Source: Burkholderiales bacterium
GTDB lineage: Bacteria; Pseudomonadota; Gammaproteobacteria; Burkholderiales; Burkholderiaceae_E
NCBI GenBank assembly: GCA_026399875.1
Contig: JAPLQF010000029.1
Coordinates: 62,001 to 126,000, forward strand
Length of the DNA: 64,000 bases
Direction: 5' to 3'
This document shows, piece after piece, positions 39,033-46,981 of this stretch. The position numbers were made by a program, and so were the translations under genes. A model generated the notes under the pieces. That model saw nothing but the letters and a program-made list of their open reading frames with translations, did no database searches and was not told where the DNA came from. Position 1 is the stretch's first letter; each line of letters begins with the position of its first letter.

Positions 39033-39546
39033 ACTTCAGGGGTTTGCCGGCGACCGTTGTGTCGATCAGCAGATAAGGGCCATCGATTCGAAGCCCTTGT
39101 GCGCCGGCCAGGGCCTCGAGATAGCGGGTTTCCTGATCGGAGACTGCCGGGCCGCAGGCCTTTCGCGTGACCACCAGCGGGCCGATGGTGATCTGAGCGG
39201 CGCCCCACCGGATCGGGCCAGAGAAATCATTGCAACCCGCACGGCCAGACACCCGGCCAGTCTCGGCAAAAACCAGCGTCGACTGCAGGCGATCGAGCAC
39301 GCCACGACCGGCGAGATCTTCGAGCAGCCATTGCGTCCCTGCAACCGATGCGTCGCCCGACATAGCCGCTGTGTCGGCTGGGGTCGCGTGCATCTGACAC
39401 CCGACAAGCGTGAGCGCCAGGGCAAGGGCAAGGCCTCTTCGGCACTCGCCGGGGCGGTTGACACACCAGCAACAATACAGTACTGTATGGAAATAGTCGC
39501 GAAGGACTCGCGCGTCGGCGCGTCGGGTCAGACTGAGCGCAGTCAT
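39016..39546 (-). CDS. META-domain (HslJ-like) lipoprotein, start uncertain
   Basis: The C-terminal 110 residues form a META domain (TQWLLEDLAGRGVLD, GCNDFSGPIRWG, TRKACGPAVSDQE) as in the heat-inducible HslJ family of envelope proteins. A lipobox lies in ALALTLVGCQ, so it should be an outer-membrane or periplasmic lipoprotein. The nearest in-frame ATGs (39546, 39552) leave an unusually long, cysteine-rich stretch before the hydrophobic core. They also make the gene run through the promoter of the divergent hydrolase. No closer in-frame ATG, GTG or TTG was found, so the true start is unresolved. Confidence 0.7.
   Translation of the reverse strand: MTALSLTRRADARVLRDYFHTVLYCCWCVNRPGECRRGLALALALTLVGCQMHATPADTAAMSGDASVAGTQWLLEDLAGRGVLDRLQSTLVFAETGRVSGRAGCNDFSGPIRWGAAQITIGPLVVTRKACGPAVSDQETRYLEALAGAQGLRIDGPYLLIDTTVAGKPLKFTRMR
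39458..39488 (+). promoter_or_regulatory. Near-consensus sigma-70 promoter overlapped by a TetR-type palindrome
   Basis: TTGACA (39458-39463) and TACTGT (39481-39486) are separated by exactly 17 bp. The perfect 14-bp palindrome ATACAGTACTGTAT covers 39475-39488, and therefore the -10 element. It reads toward the hydrolase gene at 39568. The half-sites ATACA and TGTAT are the same as in the palindrome beside the tetR gene at 41.5 kb, which indicates repression by that regulator. Confidence 0.75.
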
Positions 39547-39567
39547 TTTCATCCTTGGAATTCTGTC

Positions 39568-40392
39568 ATGAGCGATCTGGTTGTCAGGCGTTTGCTGATC
39601 GATCTGAAACAACCCTTCCCGGCACGCTGGAATGGTGGCGATGCTTTTCGCTCGGCCTTTTTCAATGCCCTGTCGATGAGCTTTCCGTTCGGAGAGCAGT
39701 ACTTCATCGATTCGGTGCGCAATGGCATGAAATCGCTGTCAGCGGCCGAGCAGTCCCGCTATGAGCGCGAGGTACAAGGCTTCATCGGTCAGGAGGCCAC
39801 TCACCGGCATATCCATGCGCTCTTCAATCGGCACCTCGACGCGATGGGCTTTACCAACGAGATCGAGGGGCGGGCCGCGCGGCGCGTAAAGAAAATTGCC
39901 GATCGCGATCTGCGGATCCATCTGGCAGCGACTGCGGCAACCGAGCATTTCACCGCACTCTTTGCCGACTGGATCCTGCGTCACCCGGAGGTTCTTGAAG
40001 GCGCCGAGCCGCGACTCAGGACCCTGTGGCAATGGCACAGCGCGGAAGAGTCCGAGCACCGCAGCACCGCCTTCAATATCTATCTGGCTGCCGGTGGCAA
40101 CCAGGTGTGGCGAACCAGAGTCTTCAAGGTGGTCACCGTCAATTTTCTGACCGATGTTCTGCGCCAGACCGTCCGCAATCTGTGGCACGACGGCAGCCTC
40201 TTCAAACTGGACACCTGGCGCAGCGCCGCAAAGATGCTGTTTGCACGCGACGGGCTGATTCGCGGCAATGTCGGCGCCTGGAAAGACTATCTGGCGCCCG
40301 ACTTCCACCCCGACCAGCACGATGCCACGCGATCCCGCCAATGGCTCGAGGGCAACACGGCTCAATTCATGGAAATCAGCCGCCCCGCCTGA
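39568..40392 (+). CDS. Putative metal-dependent hydrolase (PF10118 type)
   Basis: A 274-residue helical protein. The conserved Glu/His pattern appears in GQEATHRHIHALFNRH, ATAATEHFTALFADW and WHSAEESEHRSTAFNIY, which looks like a ferritin-like di-metal site. PF10118 is annotated only as a predicted metal-dependent hydrolase; an oxygenase or desaturase-like role is equally possible from the Ex2H-type residues. ATG 39568 gives MSDLVVRRLLIDL; an upstream ATG at 39487 lies inside the operator and is unlikely. The next gene starts 2 bp after its stop. Confidence 0.8.
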   Translation: MSDLVVRRLLIDLKQPFPARWNGGDAFRSAFFNALSMSFPFGEQYFIDSVRNGMKSLSAAEQSRYEREVQGFIGQEATHRHIHALFNRHLDAMGFTNEIEGRAARRVKKIADRDLRIHLAATAATEHFTALFADWILRHPEVLEGAEPRLRTLWQWHSAEESEHRSTAFNIYLAAGGNQVWRTRVFKVVTVNFLTDVLRQTVRNLWHDGSLFKLDTWRSAAKMLFARDGLIRGNVGAWKDYLAPDFHPDQHDATRSRQWLEGNTAQFMEISRPA

Positions 40393-40394
40393 CG

Positions 40395-40838
40395 ATGTCG
40401 ACCTCACTCGCAATCAGCCTTGCGCTGGCTGCGCTCTATCTGATCTTTCTGTTCTGGTATGGCGGGCGCGGTACACCGCTGACCCGCGCAGAGATCGATC
40501 AGGCGCTCGGCCGACCCGAAGGCGGATCGACCTGCAAGGCCGATCCCAGCAGCCTGGCTCAGTGGCGCACCGTGCTGTCGAATGACGACAGTCGTGAATT
40601 CGTGATGCACAAGCTGGTCCGCTGGCAAACCAAAGCCCTTTATCCGCCCGGCTCGCCCGATGGTGACGACGTCAGGGCCGCCGACAAGCGCTATGGACGG
40701 GCGATCGTCTGGCCTCTGATCAAGCGGGCGGGCGTCGTGCTGATGGTGGCCAGGAACGCCGGTCGATTCACTGATCACGGGCAAACACTGCCCTGGACAT
40801 CATTGGCCGCCCTGGGCCTGATCGGTCTGTCTGGATGA
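40395..40838 (+). CDS. Small membrane-anchored protein of unknown function
   Basis: A 147-residue protein starting 2 bp after the hydrolase gene, so almost certainly co-transcribed. Residues 3-19 are one hydrophobic helix (LAISLALAALYLIFLFW). The rest is soluble and charged, with WRTVLSNDDSREFVMHKLVRW. I do not recognise the domain. The tight coupling suggests it anchors or assists the di-metal protein at the membrane. It converges with the tetR gene. Confidence 0.7.
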   Translation: MSTSLAISLALAALYLIFLFWYGGRGTPLTRAEIDQALGRPEGGSTCKADPSSLAQWRTVLSNDDSREFVMHKLVRWQTKALYPPGSPDGDDVRAADKRYGRAIVWPLIKRAGVVLMVARNAGRFTDHGQTLPWTSLAALGLIGLSG

Positions 40839-40862
40839 CGGCCGACGATGGCCGATGACGCT
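40833..40862. repeat. Three degenerate 10-bp repeats in the convergent gap
   Basis: GATGACGGCC, GACGATGGCC and GATGACGCTC lie head to tail in 10-bp register. They start at the stop codon of the small membrane protein gene and end at the stop of the convergent tetR gene. The copy number is low and the units are imperfect, so chance cannot be ruled out. Confidence 0.5.
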
Positions 40863-41494
40863 CAGGTTGCCAGCGACGAGCCTGCACCCGGAGTCTGCCG
40901 ATGAATGAGATAGTCGGCGATCACGCGCCGCAGATAGGCAGCGACGCGATCATCGCTGCCAGGCCGGGCAAGCGCCTGGAGGCCACCAGCGACTGCAAGA
41001 TAGATGAGTGCAGCCAGCTCGCTCGCCGTGCGGGTATCGCCGGTCAGACGCAGGAATTTTTCTTCGAAGACCGCGAGTCGCACCGCATCGACTTCGGCCA
41101 GCATCTCGGCGGCCTTGGGATCACGCCGGCCCAGCGATCGCAATGCCTGCTCGAATCGCAGCGCCTTCAGATCGGACCCTCCATAGGCGAGCGCTGTATC
41201 AAGCAGCCTGACCAGATCAGCCTCGGGATCGTCGGTGGCATCGGCCTGAAGACGCTTGTCGGCCTCGATTTCGCGGCTCCGCCAGCGCTGCAGCAGCGCT
41301 GCGATGAGATCGGCATGATCGATGAAATGCCAGTAGAAGCTGCCTCGGGTAACCTTGAGGGTATCGGCGATCGAGAGCACCCTGACCGCGTCGAAACCGC
41401 TTTCTGCCACCACCTCGTAGGCGGCATCGAGCCAGTCATCACGATTCAGGCGCGCTGCCTGATTTTTTCGGGTGTCAACGGCAGTACGGGTCAT
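40862..41494 (-). CDS. TetR family transcriptional regulator
   Basis: A 210-residue regulator. The N-terminal helix-turn-helix lies at about residues 38-62 (VLSIADTLKVTRGSFYWHFI), the typical TetR signature. The C-terminal ligand and dimer domain has no recognisable relatives by eye. An 18-bp palindrome sits 52 bp upstream of its ATG, and the same half-sites lie over the promoter of the hydrolase operon. I infer that it represses itself, the hydrolase operon and perhaps the divergent genes at 41.65-45.1 kb. The inducer is unknown. Confidence 0.92.
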   Translation of the reverse strand: MTRTAVDTRKNQAARLNRDDWLDAAYEVVAESGFDAVRVLSIADTLKVTRGSFYWHFIDHADLIAALLQRWRSREIEADKRLQADATDDPEADLVRLLDTALAYGGSDLKALRFEQALRSLGRRDPKAAEMLAEVDAVRLAVFEEKFLRLTGDTRTASELAALIYLAVAGGLQALARPGSDDRVAAYLRRVIADYLIHRQTPGAGSSLAT

Positions 41495-41545
41495 GGGTCA
41501 CGCAGGCTCAGAGGTCAGGGTTAGCAAAACATGACATTCATATTA

Positions 41546-41563
41546 CCATACATTAGTGTATGG
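41546..41563. promoter_or_regulatory. 18-bp palindromic operator between tetR and the SPYSA-domain operon
   Basis: CCATACATTAGTGTATGG has perfect 7-bp arms around TTAG. On the minus strand a TAATAT follows immediately (41540-41545), a plausible -10 for tetR. The inner half-sites ATACA and TGTAT, 4 bp apart, repeat at 39475-39488. It lies 88 bp before the GTG of the divergent plus-strand gene, so it could control both directions. Confidence 0.75.
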
Positions 41564-41650
41564 CGGGTTTCGACTGATTAACCCGATTTCACCCTGACCC
41601 AATCTCGCCCCTTTCAACCCGTTATCTGCCACCGAAGGCTTGAGGTCATC

Positions 41651-43009
41651 GTGTCGATCAAATCCCTTCTGATGCCGATGATCTCGCAACGCCTGCTGTC
41701 GCGTGAGCGGCTCGAGAAGCGCCGGGCTCGATTTGAGCGTAACAGGCAATCACACGGAGAGCCCCACCGAGTCCGGTATTTTCACCAGATCGACGATCCT
41801 TACAGTGCCCTGAGTGCCTGCAGCCTGCCGCTGCTGACGCAGCGCTACAAGATCGAGGTGGATGTCCGTCTGGTCGGGCCACCGGCTGATGCAGCCGCAC
41901 CCGAGCGAGCGATGCTGGTCGACTACAGCCGCATCGACGCGCAGCGCCTGGCACAACGTCACGGACTATGGTTCAGAGACCCGGGTGCGCAACCCGGCGC
42001 GCAGCATTTGCAGCAGGCCGGCCGCCTGCTGCTCGATGCGATCAATCAAGGCGATGTCATCACGCGGGCCGAAGCGATCTCGCGCGCCCTGTGGCATGTC
42101 GACAGCGGGCATGTCGACACCTTGCAGGGCGACAGGCTGCGGGACGACTCGCGCAGCGAGCAACTGGCGACAAGCGACGCACTCGCATCCCATCTGCTCG
42201 CGTCCGAAGCACTTCGGCGCAAGCAGGGTCATTACCTTGGCGCGACCTTCCTCTATGGCGGCGAGTGGTATTGGGGCATCGATCGGCTGCACCATCTCGA
42301 GCGTCGATTGCAGGCGCTCGGCGCGCAGCATGGCGGCGGTGCCGACCTGTTGTATCCGCCGGGCGAAGACCTGGCGACGGTACATGGTGCAGGCGAAAAT
42401 CCTGAGATCGACTTCTTCTTTTCGTTTCGCAGCCCTTATTCAGCCATCGTGACACCGAGGGTGTTTGCGCTCGCCCGCCATGCCGGCGCCCGGGTGAATC
42501 TGCGCTATCTGCTGCCGATGGTGATGCGGGGTCTTCCAGTGCCGGCCGAAAAGCGCGGCTATATCGCGGCCGATGCCGCGCGTGAAGCGCACTGGCGCGG
42601 CACGCCTTTCGGCCGTGTGAACGATCCGGTCGGCAAGCCCACCGAACGCGGCCTGGCGCTGATCCCACTGGCGCAAAAGCTCGGGCGCGGCGAGACCTAT
42701 GTGAGTGCCTTCATGCACGGCGTGTGGGCCGAGGGGATCGATGCCGGCTCCGACCGTGGACTGCGCAGCATTGTGCAGCGTGCGGGCCTGCCATGGGCCG
42801 ATGCCCAGGATGCCCTGCAGGATGAAGGCTGGCGGGAGGTGGCCGAGCGTAACCGGCAGGACATGTTCGCGCGCGGCATCTGGGGCGTGCCCTCTTTTGT
42901 CGTGGGCGATACCGCGGTCTGGGGCCAGGACCGTCTGTGGGCGGTCGAAGAGGCACTCCGGCGGGCAGGCAGCGGACAGAGCTCACCGCCCGGACCCGAC
43001 AGGGCCTGA
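41651..43009 (+). CDS. Tandem DsbA-fold protein with two kappa-GST/HCCA isomerase-like domains
   Basis: A 452-residue protein made of two thioredoxin-fold repeats. The N-terminal repeat has VRYFHQIDDPYSALSACSLP and the C-terminal one IDFFFSFRSPYSAIVTPRVF. Both carry a PYSA motif at the CxxC position of DsbA, as in 2-hydroxychromene-2-carboxylate isomerases and kappa GSTs, which use Ser and glutathione. GIWGVPSFVVGDTAVWGQDR near the C-terminus is the cis-Pro loop. No signal peptide is present. Usual relatives have a single domain of about 200 residues, so this is a duplication or fusion. GTG 41651 follows GAGG. Confidence 0.85.
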   Translation: MSIKSLLMPMISQRLLSRERLEKRRARFERNRQSHGEPHRVRYFHQIDDPYSALSACSLPLLTQRYKIEVDVRLVGPPADAAAPERAMLVDYSRIDAQRLAQRHGLWFRDPGAQPGAQHLQQAGRLLLDAINQGDVITRAEAISRALWHVDSGHVDTLQGDRLRDDSRSEQLATSDALASHLLASEALRRKQGHYLGATFLYGGEWYWGIDRLHHLERRLQALGAQHGGGADLLYPPGEDLATVHGAGENPEIDFFFSFRSPYSAIVTPRVFALARHAGARVNLRYLLPMVMRGLPVPAEKRGYIAADAAREAHWRGTPFGRVNDPVGKPTERGLALIPLAQKLGRGETYVSAFMHGVWAEGIDAGSDRGLRSIVQRAGLPWADAQDALQDEGWREVAERNRQDMFARGIWGVPSFVVGDTAVWGQDRLWAVEEALRRAGSGQSSPPGPDRA

Positions 43010-43019
43010 GAAGCGGGGG

Positions 43020-44297
43020 ATGAACAACTCGGGCATCGAGCCGGCGCGTGCGCAGGCTTACTTCGACAGCCCCTGGCCTGCTGAGGACGGCGGGCCGCAA
43101 CGCCTGCAGATCGGCCATGGTGCTGCAGGGCTTGGTCTGCGTTCGGGCGGATCGCTGGGCTGGGTCAGCCGACGCATCATGATGGGGACGATGACCGTGC
43201 TCGGCGCACCCGGCGAGGTCTATCTGCTGACCCATTCAATGCTGCGCTCGCGCATCGGCTTGCCCACAACCGCCTGCGTCGAGCGCATCGATCCGAACAC
43301 GCTGGCCACCCTCGAGTGCTCGCCAAGACTCGCAGGCGGCCCGATGTGGCCGGGCGGCATGGCGATCCATCGCAACGGCCTGCTCTTTGTGGTCTACGGC
43401 CGGTACGCCCATCGCCTCTCCCGCTCGTGCGAACTGCAGGCCTCGCTCGAACTGCCAATCAACCAGGCCTACAACTCGTTCGTGATCCTGGACAACGGGC
43501 TGCTGGTGACCAAGAACCTGTCAGACAGCACACCGGCGCGCCTGACGGTCATCGACCCGAACAGCCTGCGGCCGGCCTGCGCCGATGTCATCTGCCCCGA
43601 AGCCTCGATTGCCAGACTCTCGGCCATCGGCAACACGGTCTATGTCGTGGGCGTGCGGTCGATCATGCGTTACCACTTCAACGCTGGCCGGGGCACACTC
43701 GAACTCGACAGCGACTGGCGCTTCGACTACATCGGCACCAGCACCCAGACCTATGGCTGGGATGTGGTGCTCGATGGCGACAATGCCTGGTTCATGGACA
43801 ACGGCCACCACCGGTATCTGCGCAGCATGATCGGGGCGGGAGTGAGCCCCACCCCGAACAGGCTGATCCGCGTCTCGATGCACGATGCCCGCGATCATCA
43901 GATCGTGACGGTCAGCGGTCAGCCCGGCGGCAGCATCACCAACCCGCCGCTCTACGATCTCAATCGCCGACTGGTCATCGGCTATGACTCGGCCAACCGC
44001 TATCTTCGTGCCTGGCGCCATGAGCCATCGGACGACAGGCTGACACCACAATGGGACAAGCCGGACTTCGCCTGCGCCAGCCATATGCTCCAGTATCCAC
44101 AGACCGGCGAGCTGGTCGTCAATGACTATCGCCGCAATGCCGAAGAGATTGTGGTGCTCGACATCGAAACCGGGGAGGAACTCGGACGGGTTCGCACCGG
44201 CGGCATCACACAGGGTGTCGTGTTTCCGAGCACAGGCTGGGGACGCGACTTTTACTGGACCACCTTCGGCCGACTGGCCCGAGTTTTTGTGCAATGA
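43020..44297 (+). CDS. Predicted beta-propeller-like protein of unknown function
   Basis: A 425-residue protein with no signal peptide. It is rich in short beta segments with repeating patterns such as GLLFVVYGRYAHRL, GLLVTKNLSDST and NAWFMDNGHH, and LDIETGEELGRVRTGG near the end. This suggests a six- or seven-blade propeller of the SMP-30/NHL kind. No catalytic motif was recognised. ATG 43020 follows AAGCGGGG, 10 bp after the upstream stop. It lies between the tandem SPYSA protein and an SDR, so it probably works in the same pathway. Confidence 0.7.
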   Translation: MNNSGIEPARAQAYFDSPWPAEDGGPQRLQIGHGAAGLGLRSGGSLGWVSRRIMMGTMTVLGAPGEVYLLTHSMLRSRIGLPTTACVERIDPNTLATLECSPRLAGGPMWPGGMAIHRNGLLFVVYGRYAHRLSRSCELQASLELPINQAYNSFVILDNGLLVTKNLSDSTPARLTVIDPNSLRPACADVICPEASIARLSAIGNTVYVVGVRSIMRYHFNAGRGTLELDSDWRFDYIGTSTQTYGWDVVLDGDNAWFMDNGHHRYLRSMIGAGVSPTPNRLIRVSMHDARDHQIVTVSGQPGGSITNPPLYDLNRRLVIGYDSANRYLRAWRHEPSDDRLTPQWDKPDFACASHMLQYPQTGELVVNDYRRNAEEIVVLDIETGEELGRVRTGGITQGVVFPSTGWGRDFYWTTFGRLARVFVQ

Positions 44298-44319
44298 GCT
44301 TCGTGCATTGGGCCCCTTC

Positions 44320-45141
44320 ATGAGCAATCGTCAGAAAACCATTCTCATCACCGGCGCCGGCAGCGGCATCGGGCGCGACGCGGTCTTCGCGCTGGCAGCA
44401 AGAGGCCACCGGGTCATCGCCGCCACCTTCGATGAGGCACAGGCGGGCGAGCTTCGCTTGCAGTGCGCCGCAAAGGCAGGCGCTGGCGACGTGGGGGCTG
44501 CAGGCATCGAGGTGATCAGGCTCGACATCACCTCAGCCACCGATCGTGAGTCGGTGCGCGACCGCGAGATCGACGTGCTGATCAACAATGCCGGCGTCGG
44601 TGACTCGGGCTCACTCGCCGAAGTCGATGTCGACCGTATCCGCAAGGTCTTCGAGGTGAATGTCTTTGCGACGATCGAGCTGACTCAGGTGGTGCTTGCC
44701 GGGATGATTGCGCGATCGCGCGGCACGGTGCTCTTCGTGAGCTCGGTGGCCGGCCGATTGCCGGTGCCGTTCCTGATGCCCTACTCGATGAGCAAGTTCG
44801 CGCTGTCTGCGGCAGGTGCCGCCTTGCGCTCGGAGATGGATCAGCTCGGTCGCAACATCCAGATATCGCTGATCGAGCCGGGCGCGATCCATACCGGATT
44901 CAACCAGGCGATGACCGGGCGCAAATACGAATGGATGGCTGAAAACTCCTACTTTCGCGACCAGATCGACAAGCTGAAAGCCAGCGAGACGAAGTCCTTC
45001 AATTTTCTGGAAGCGCGCGACACCCGCAGCATCGTCGCCAGGATCGTGACTGCCGCCGAGGCCCGGCGACCGAAGCTGCGCTATGTCGCGCCGTGGCTGC
45101 AGGGGCTTGGTGTGCGGATCGCGCGGATTCTCGGGGTCTGA
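44320..45141 (+). CDS. Short-chain dehydrogenase/reductase
   Basis: Classical SDR of 273 residues. The cofactor site TGAGSGIG lies at 11-18, NNAG follows in DVLINNAGVG, the catalytic Ser is in VSSVAG and the Tyr/Lys pair is in YSMSK. NADP or NAD preference is not clear. It is the last gene of the 41.65-45.1 kb unit, 22 bp after the propeller-like gene. Its stop codon lies inside the first unit of a 14-bp tandem array. Confidence 0.92.
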   Translation: MSNRQKTILITGAGSGIGRDAVFALAARGHRVIAATFDEAQAGELRLQCAAKAGAGDVGAAGIEVIRLDITSATDRESVRDREIDVLINNAGVGDSGSLAEVDVDRIRKVFEVNVFATIELTQVVLAGMIARSRGTVLFVSSVAGRLPVPFLMPYSMSKFALSAAGAALRSEMDQLGRNIQISLIEPGAIHTGFNQAMTGRKYEWMAENSYFRDQIDKLKASETKSFNFLEARDTRSIVARIVTAAEARRPKLRYVAPWLQGLGVRIARILGV

Positions 45142-45195
45142 TTCGACGTACCTGATTCGACGTACCTGATTCAAGGCGGCCGATTCGAGGCGCAT
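45140..45195. repeat. Four 14-bp tandem repeats at the SDR stop codon
   Basis: Units in 14-bp register: GATTCGACGTACCT twice (45140, 45154), then GATTCAAGGCGGCC (45168) and GATTCGAGGCGCAT (45182). The first unit includes the last two bases of the SDR stop codon. The array fills most of the convergent gap to the sixA-like gene. Confidence 0.85.
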
Positions 45196-45204
45196 GAAGA
45201 CGGC

Positions 45205-45669
45205 TCAGCGCAGCAGGTCAGGGGCGAGCATTGCCCTGACTCGGGCCGGCGCCTGTCGACTGTCGGCAACCGGCGGAGCAAGCCACCAGAAGGCCCCTTT
45301 TCGCACCGACCAGGGCTCTGGCTGACCGGTCACCAGCGTGGCGATCACCTCGCCGATCCAGGGCTGATGGCCGACGATGATCAGCACACCGTCACGACGA
45401 TCAGGCCAGTCGACCAGATCGATCACGTCCTCGACACTGGCCGGCGGACCGATCCGATCAGACAGTTCGTAGCGCCGACCAAACGCATCGGCTGTCTGTC
45501 GGGTGCGCCGGGTCGGGCTCACCAGAAGATTCACGTTACGCTCGGGCAGGCGCCTGGTGATCCAGTTGGCGATCAGCATGGCATCGCGCTCGCCACGGCG
45601 GGTGAGTTGGCGTGAGGCATCGGGTATGCCGTCTTCAGCCTGAGCATGTCGAAGCAGAATCAGATCCAT
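45205..45669 (-). CDS. sixA: SixA-like histidine phosphatase
   Basis: A 154-residue member of the histidine phosphatase superfamily. LILLRHAQAEDG holds the phospho-accepting His and the following Arg/His loop, and IIVGHQPWIGE carries the second catalytic His. The small size, with no insert, fits the SixA phosphohistidine phosphatases. Its target phosphorelay is not apparent. It may be co-transcribed with the upstream benE and prfC genes, 67 bp away. Confidence 0.87.
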   Translation of the reverse strand: MDLILLRHAQAEDGIPDASRQLTRRGERDAMLIANWITRRLPERNVNLLVSPTRRTRQTADAFGRRYELSDRIGPPASVEDVIDLVDWPDRRDGVLIIVGHQPWIGEVIATLVTGQPEPWSVRKGAFWWLAPPVADSRQAPARVRAMLAPDLLR

Positions 45670-45736
45670 GCCGGTATGTCCTTGTCGGTTCGATGCGCGC
45701 CGCTCGCTGTGCGGGATCGGTTGATATCGGTCTGTG

Positions 45737-46981
45737 TCAGGCGCTGCGGGGCCGCCAGACGATCATCGTCAAGACACCAAAGACCACGCCCCAGAAGGCC
45801 GATCCGATGCCGGCAAGCGTCAGGCCCGAAGCGGTGGTGAGCAAGGTGACCAGTGCCGGATCGCGTTGCGACTCATCGAGCAGCGCAGCATGCATCGACC
45901 GCCCGATGGTCGGCAGCAGCGCGACACCGGCAATCGCCACCACGAGTTCGCGCGGCAGCGAGACGAACCAAGCGGCAATCGGACCTGCAAACACCGCGAC
46001 GGCAAGATAAAACACCCCGGCCATCGCAGCCGCAAGCCAGCGCCTGGCCGGATCGGGATGCGCTTCCGGACCCATGCACAGCGCGGCGGTGATCGCGGCC
46101 AGGTTGAGCGCGAAAACACCGAAGGGCGCCAGCAACAGCGTGGCCAGACCGACGATGGTCAGCAGTCGCGAGACCGGCGCGCGCTCATAGCCGGCAGCCC
46201 GAAGCACCGCGACACCGGGCAAGTTCTGCGAGGCCATCGTGACGAGAAAAAGCGGGACGGTGACACCGAGCAGCACCGGCAGCGAGAACTGCGGCGGCCA
46301 GGCCAGCGGCTGCAGGCTGGCACCGGTGTCGCCGAGCCGGGCGATATCGGCCGCCGGCGCAGCGCCCGGCAAAATCCAGAAGACCATCAGCCCGACAGCG
46401 AGCGTGATCGGCACCGACAGGCGCGGTGCCGATCGACGGGCAAGCAGATAGGCGACCAGCATCGGGCCGACGATCTGGGCCGCGGTGCGCAGCGAGCTGA
46501 AAGCCTCGATGCCGAAGCGCAGCAGCACCCCGGCGAGCAATGCGCTGGCGAGTGACAGAGGAATGCGACTCATCCAGCGCTCGAAGAGGCCGCTGGCGCC
46601 TGCGATCGTGAGCAGCAAGCCGCAGGCGATGAAGGCGCCGATCGCCTGCGGCAGCGGCACGCCCTGCAGGCTGACCACCAGCAAGGCCGCGCCCGGCGTC
46701 GACCAGGCAATCACCACCGGGACCTTGAGCCAGATACTGGGCAGCAGACAGGTCAAGCCCATGCCAAGCGAGAGCGCGGCGGTCATGGTGGCCAGCTGCG
46801 AGGCGGTCAGACCCATTGCGGCCCCCGCCTGCACGACGATCGGATAGGAACTTGAAAATCCGACCAGAACGGTGACCAGCCCGGCACTCAGGATGCCGAG
46901 TGCAATGGTCGCAGCCGAGGGGGCCGCGACCGTTGCCGACGACCTCGCCTCAGGCTGCGGCGATTCGCTGGCCATGCTCAC
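45737..46981 (-). CDS. benE: BenE family benzoate/H+ symporter
   Basis: Inner-membrane transporter of 414 residues with about twelve hydrophobic helices. [20 protein letters not shown] and [14 protein letters not shown] are BenE hallmarks, as is [18 protein letters not shown]. The family imports benzoate with protons. No ben or cat degradation gene lies in the window, so substrate is inferred from family only. Its start lies 32 bp inside the 3' end of prfC, so the two genes overlap. Confidence 0.92.
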   Translation of the reverse strand: MSMASESPQPEARSSATVAAPSAATIALGILSAGLVTVLVGFSSSYPIVVQAGAAMGLTASQLATMTAALSLGMGLTCLLPSIWLKVPVVIAWSTPGAALLVVSLQGVPLPQAIGAFIACGLLLTIAGASGLFERWMSRIPLSLASALLAGVLLRFGIEAFSSLRTAAQIVGPMLVAYLLARRSAPRLSVPITLAVGLMVFWILPGAAPAADIARLGDTGASLQPLAWPPQFSLPVLLGVTVPLFLVTMASQNLPGVAVLRAAGYERAPVSRLLTIVGLATLLLAPFGVFALNLAAITAALCMGPEAHPDPARRWLAAAMAGVFYLAVAVFAGPIAAWFVSLPRELVVAIAGVALLPTIGRSMHAALLDESQRDPALVTLLTTASGLTLAGIGSAFWGVVFGVLTMIVWRPRSA

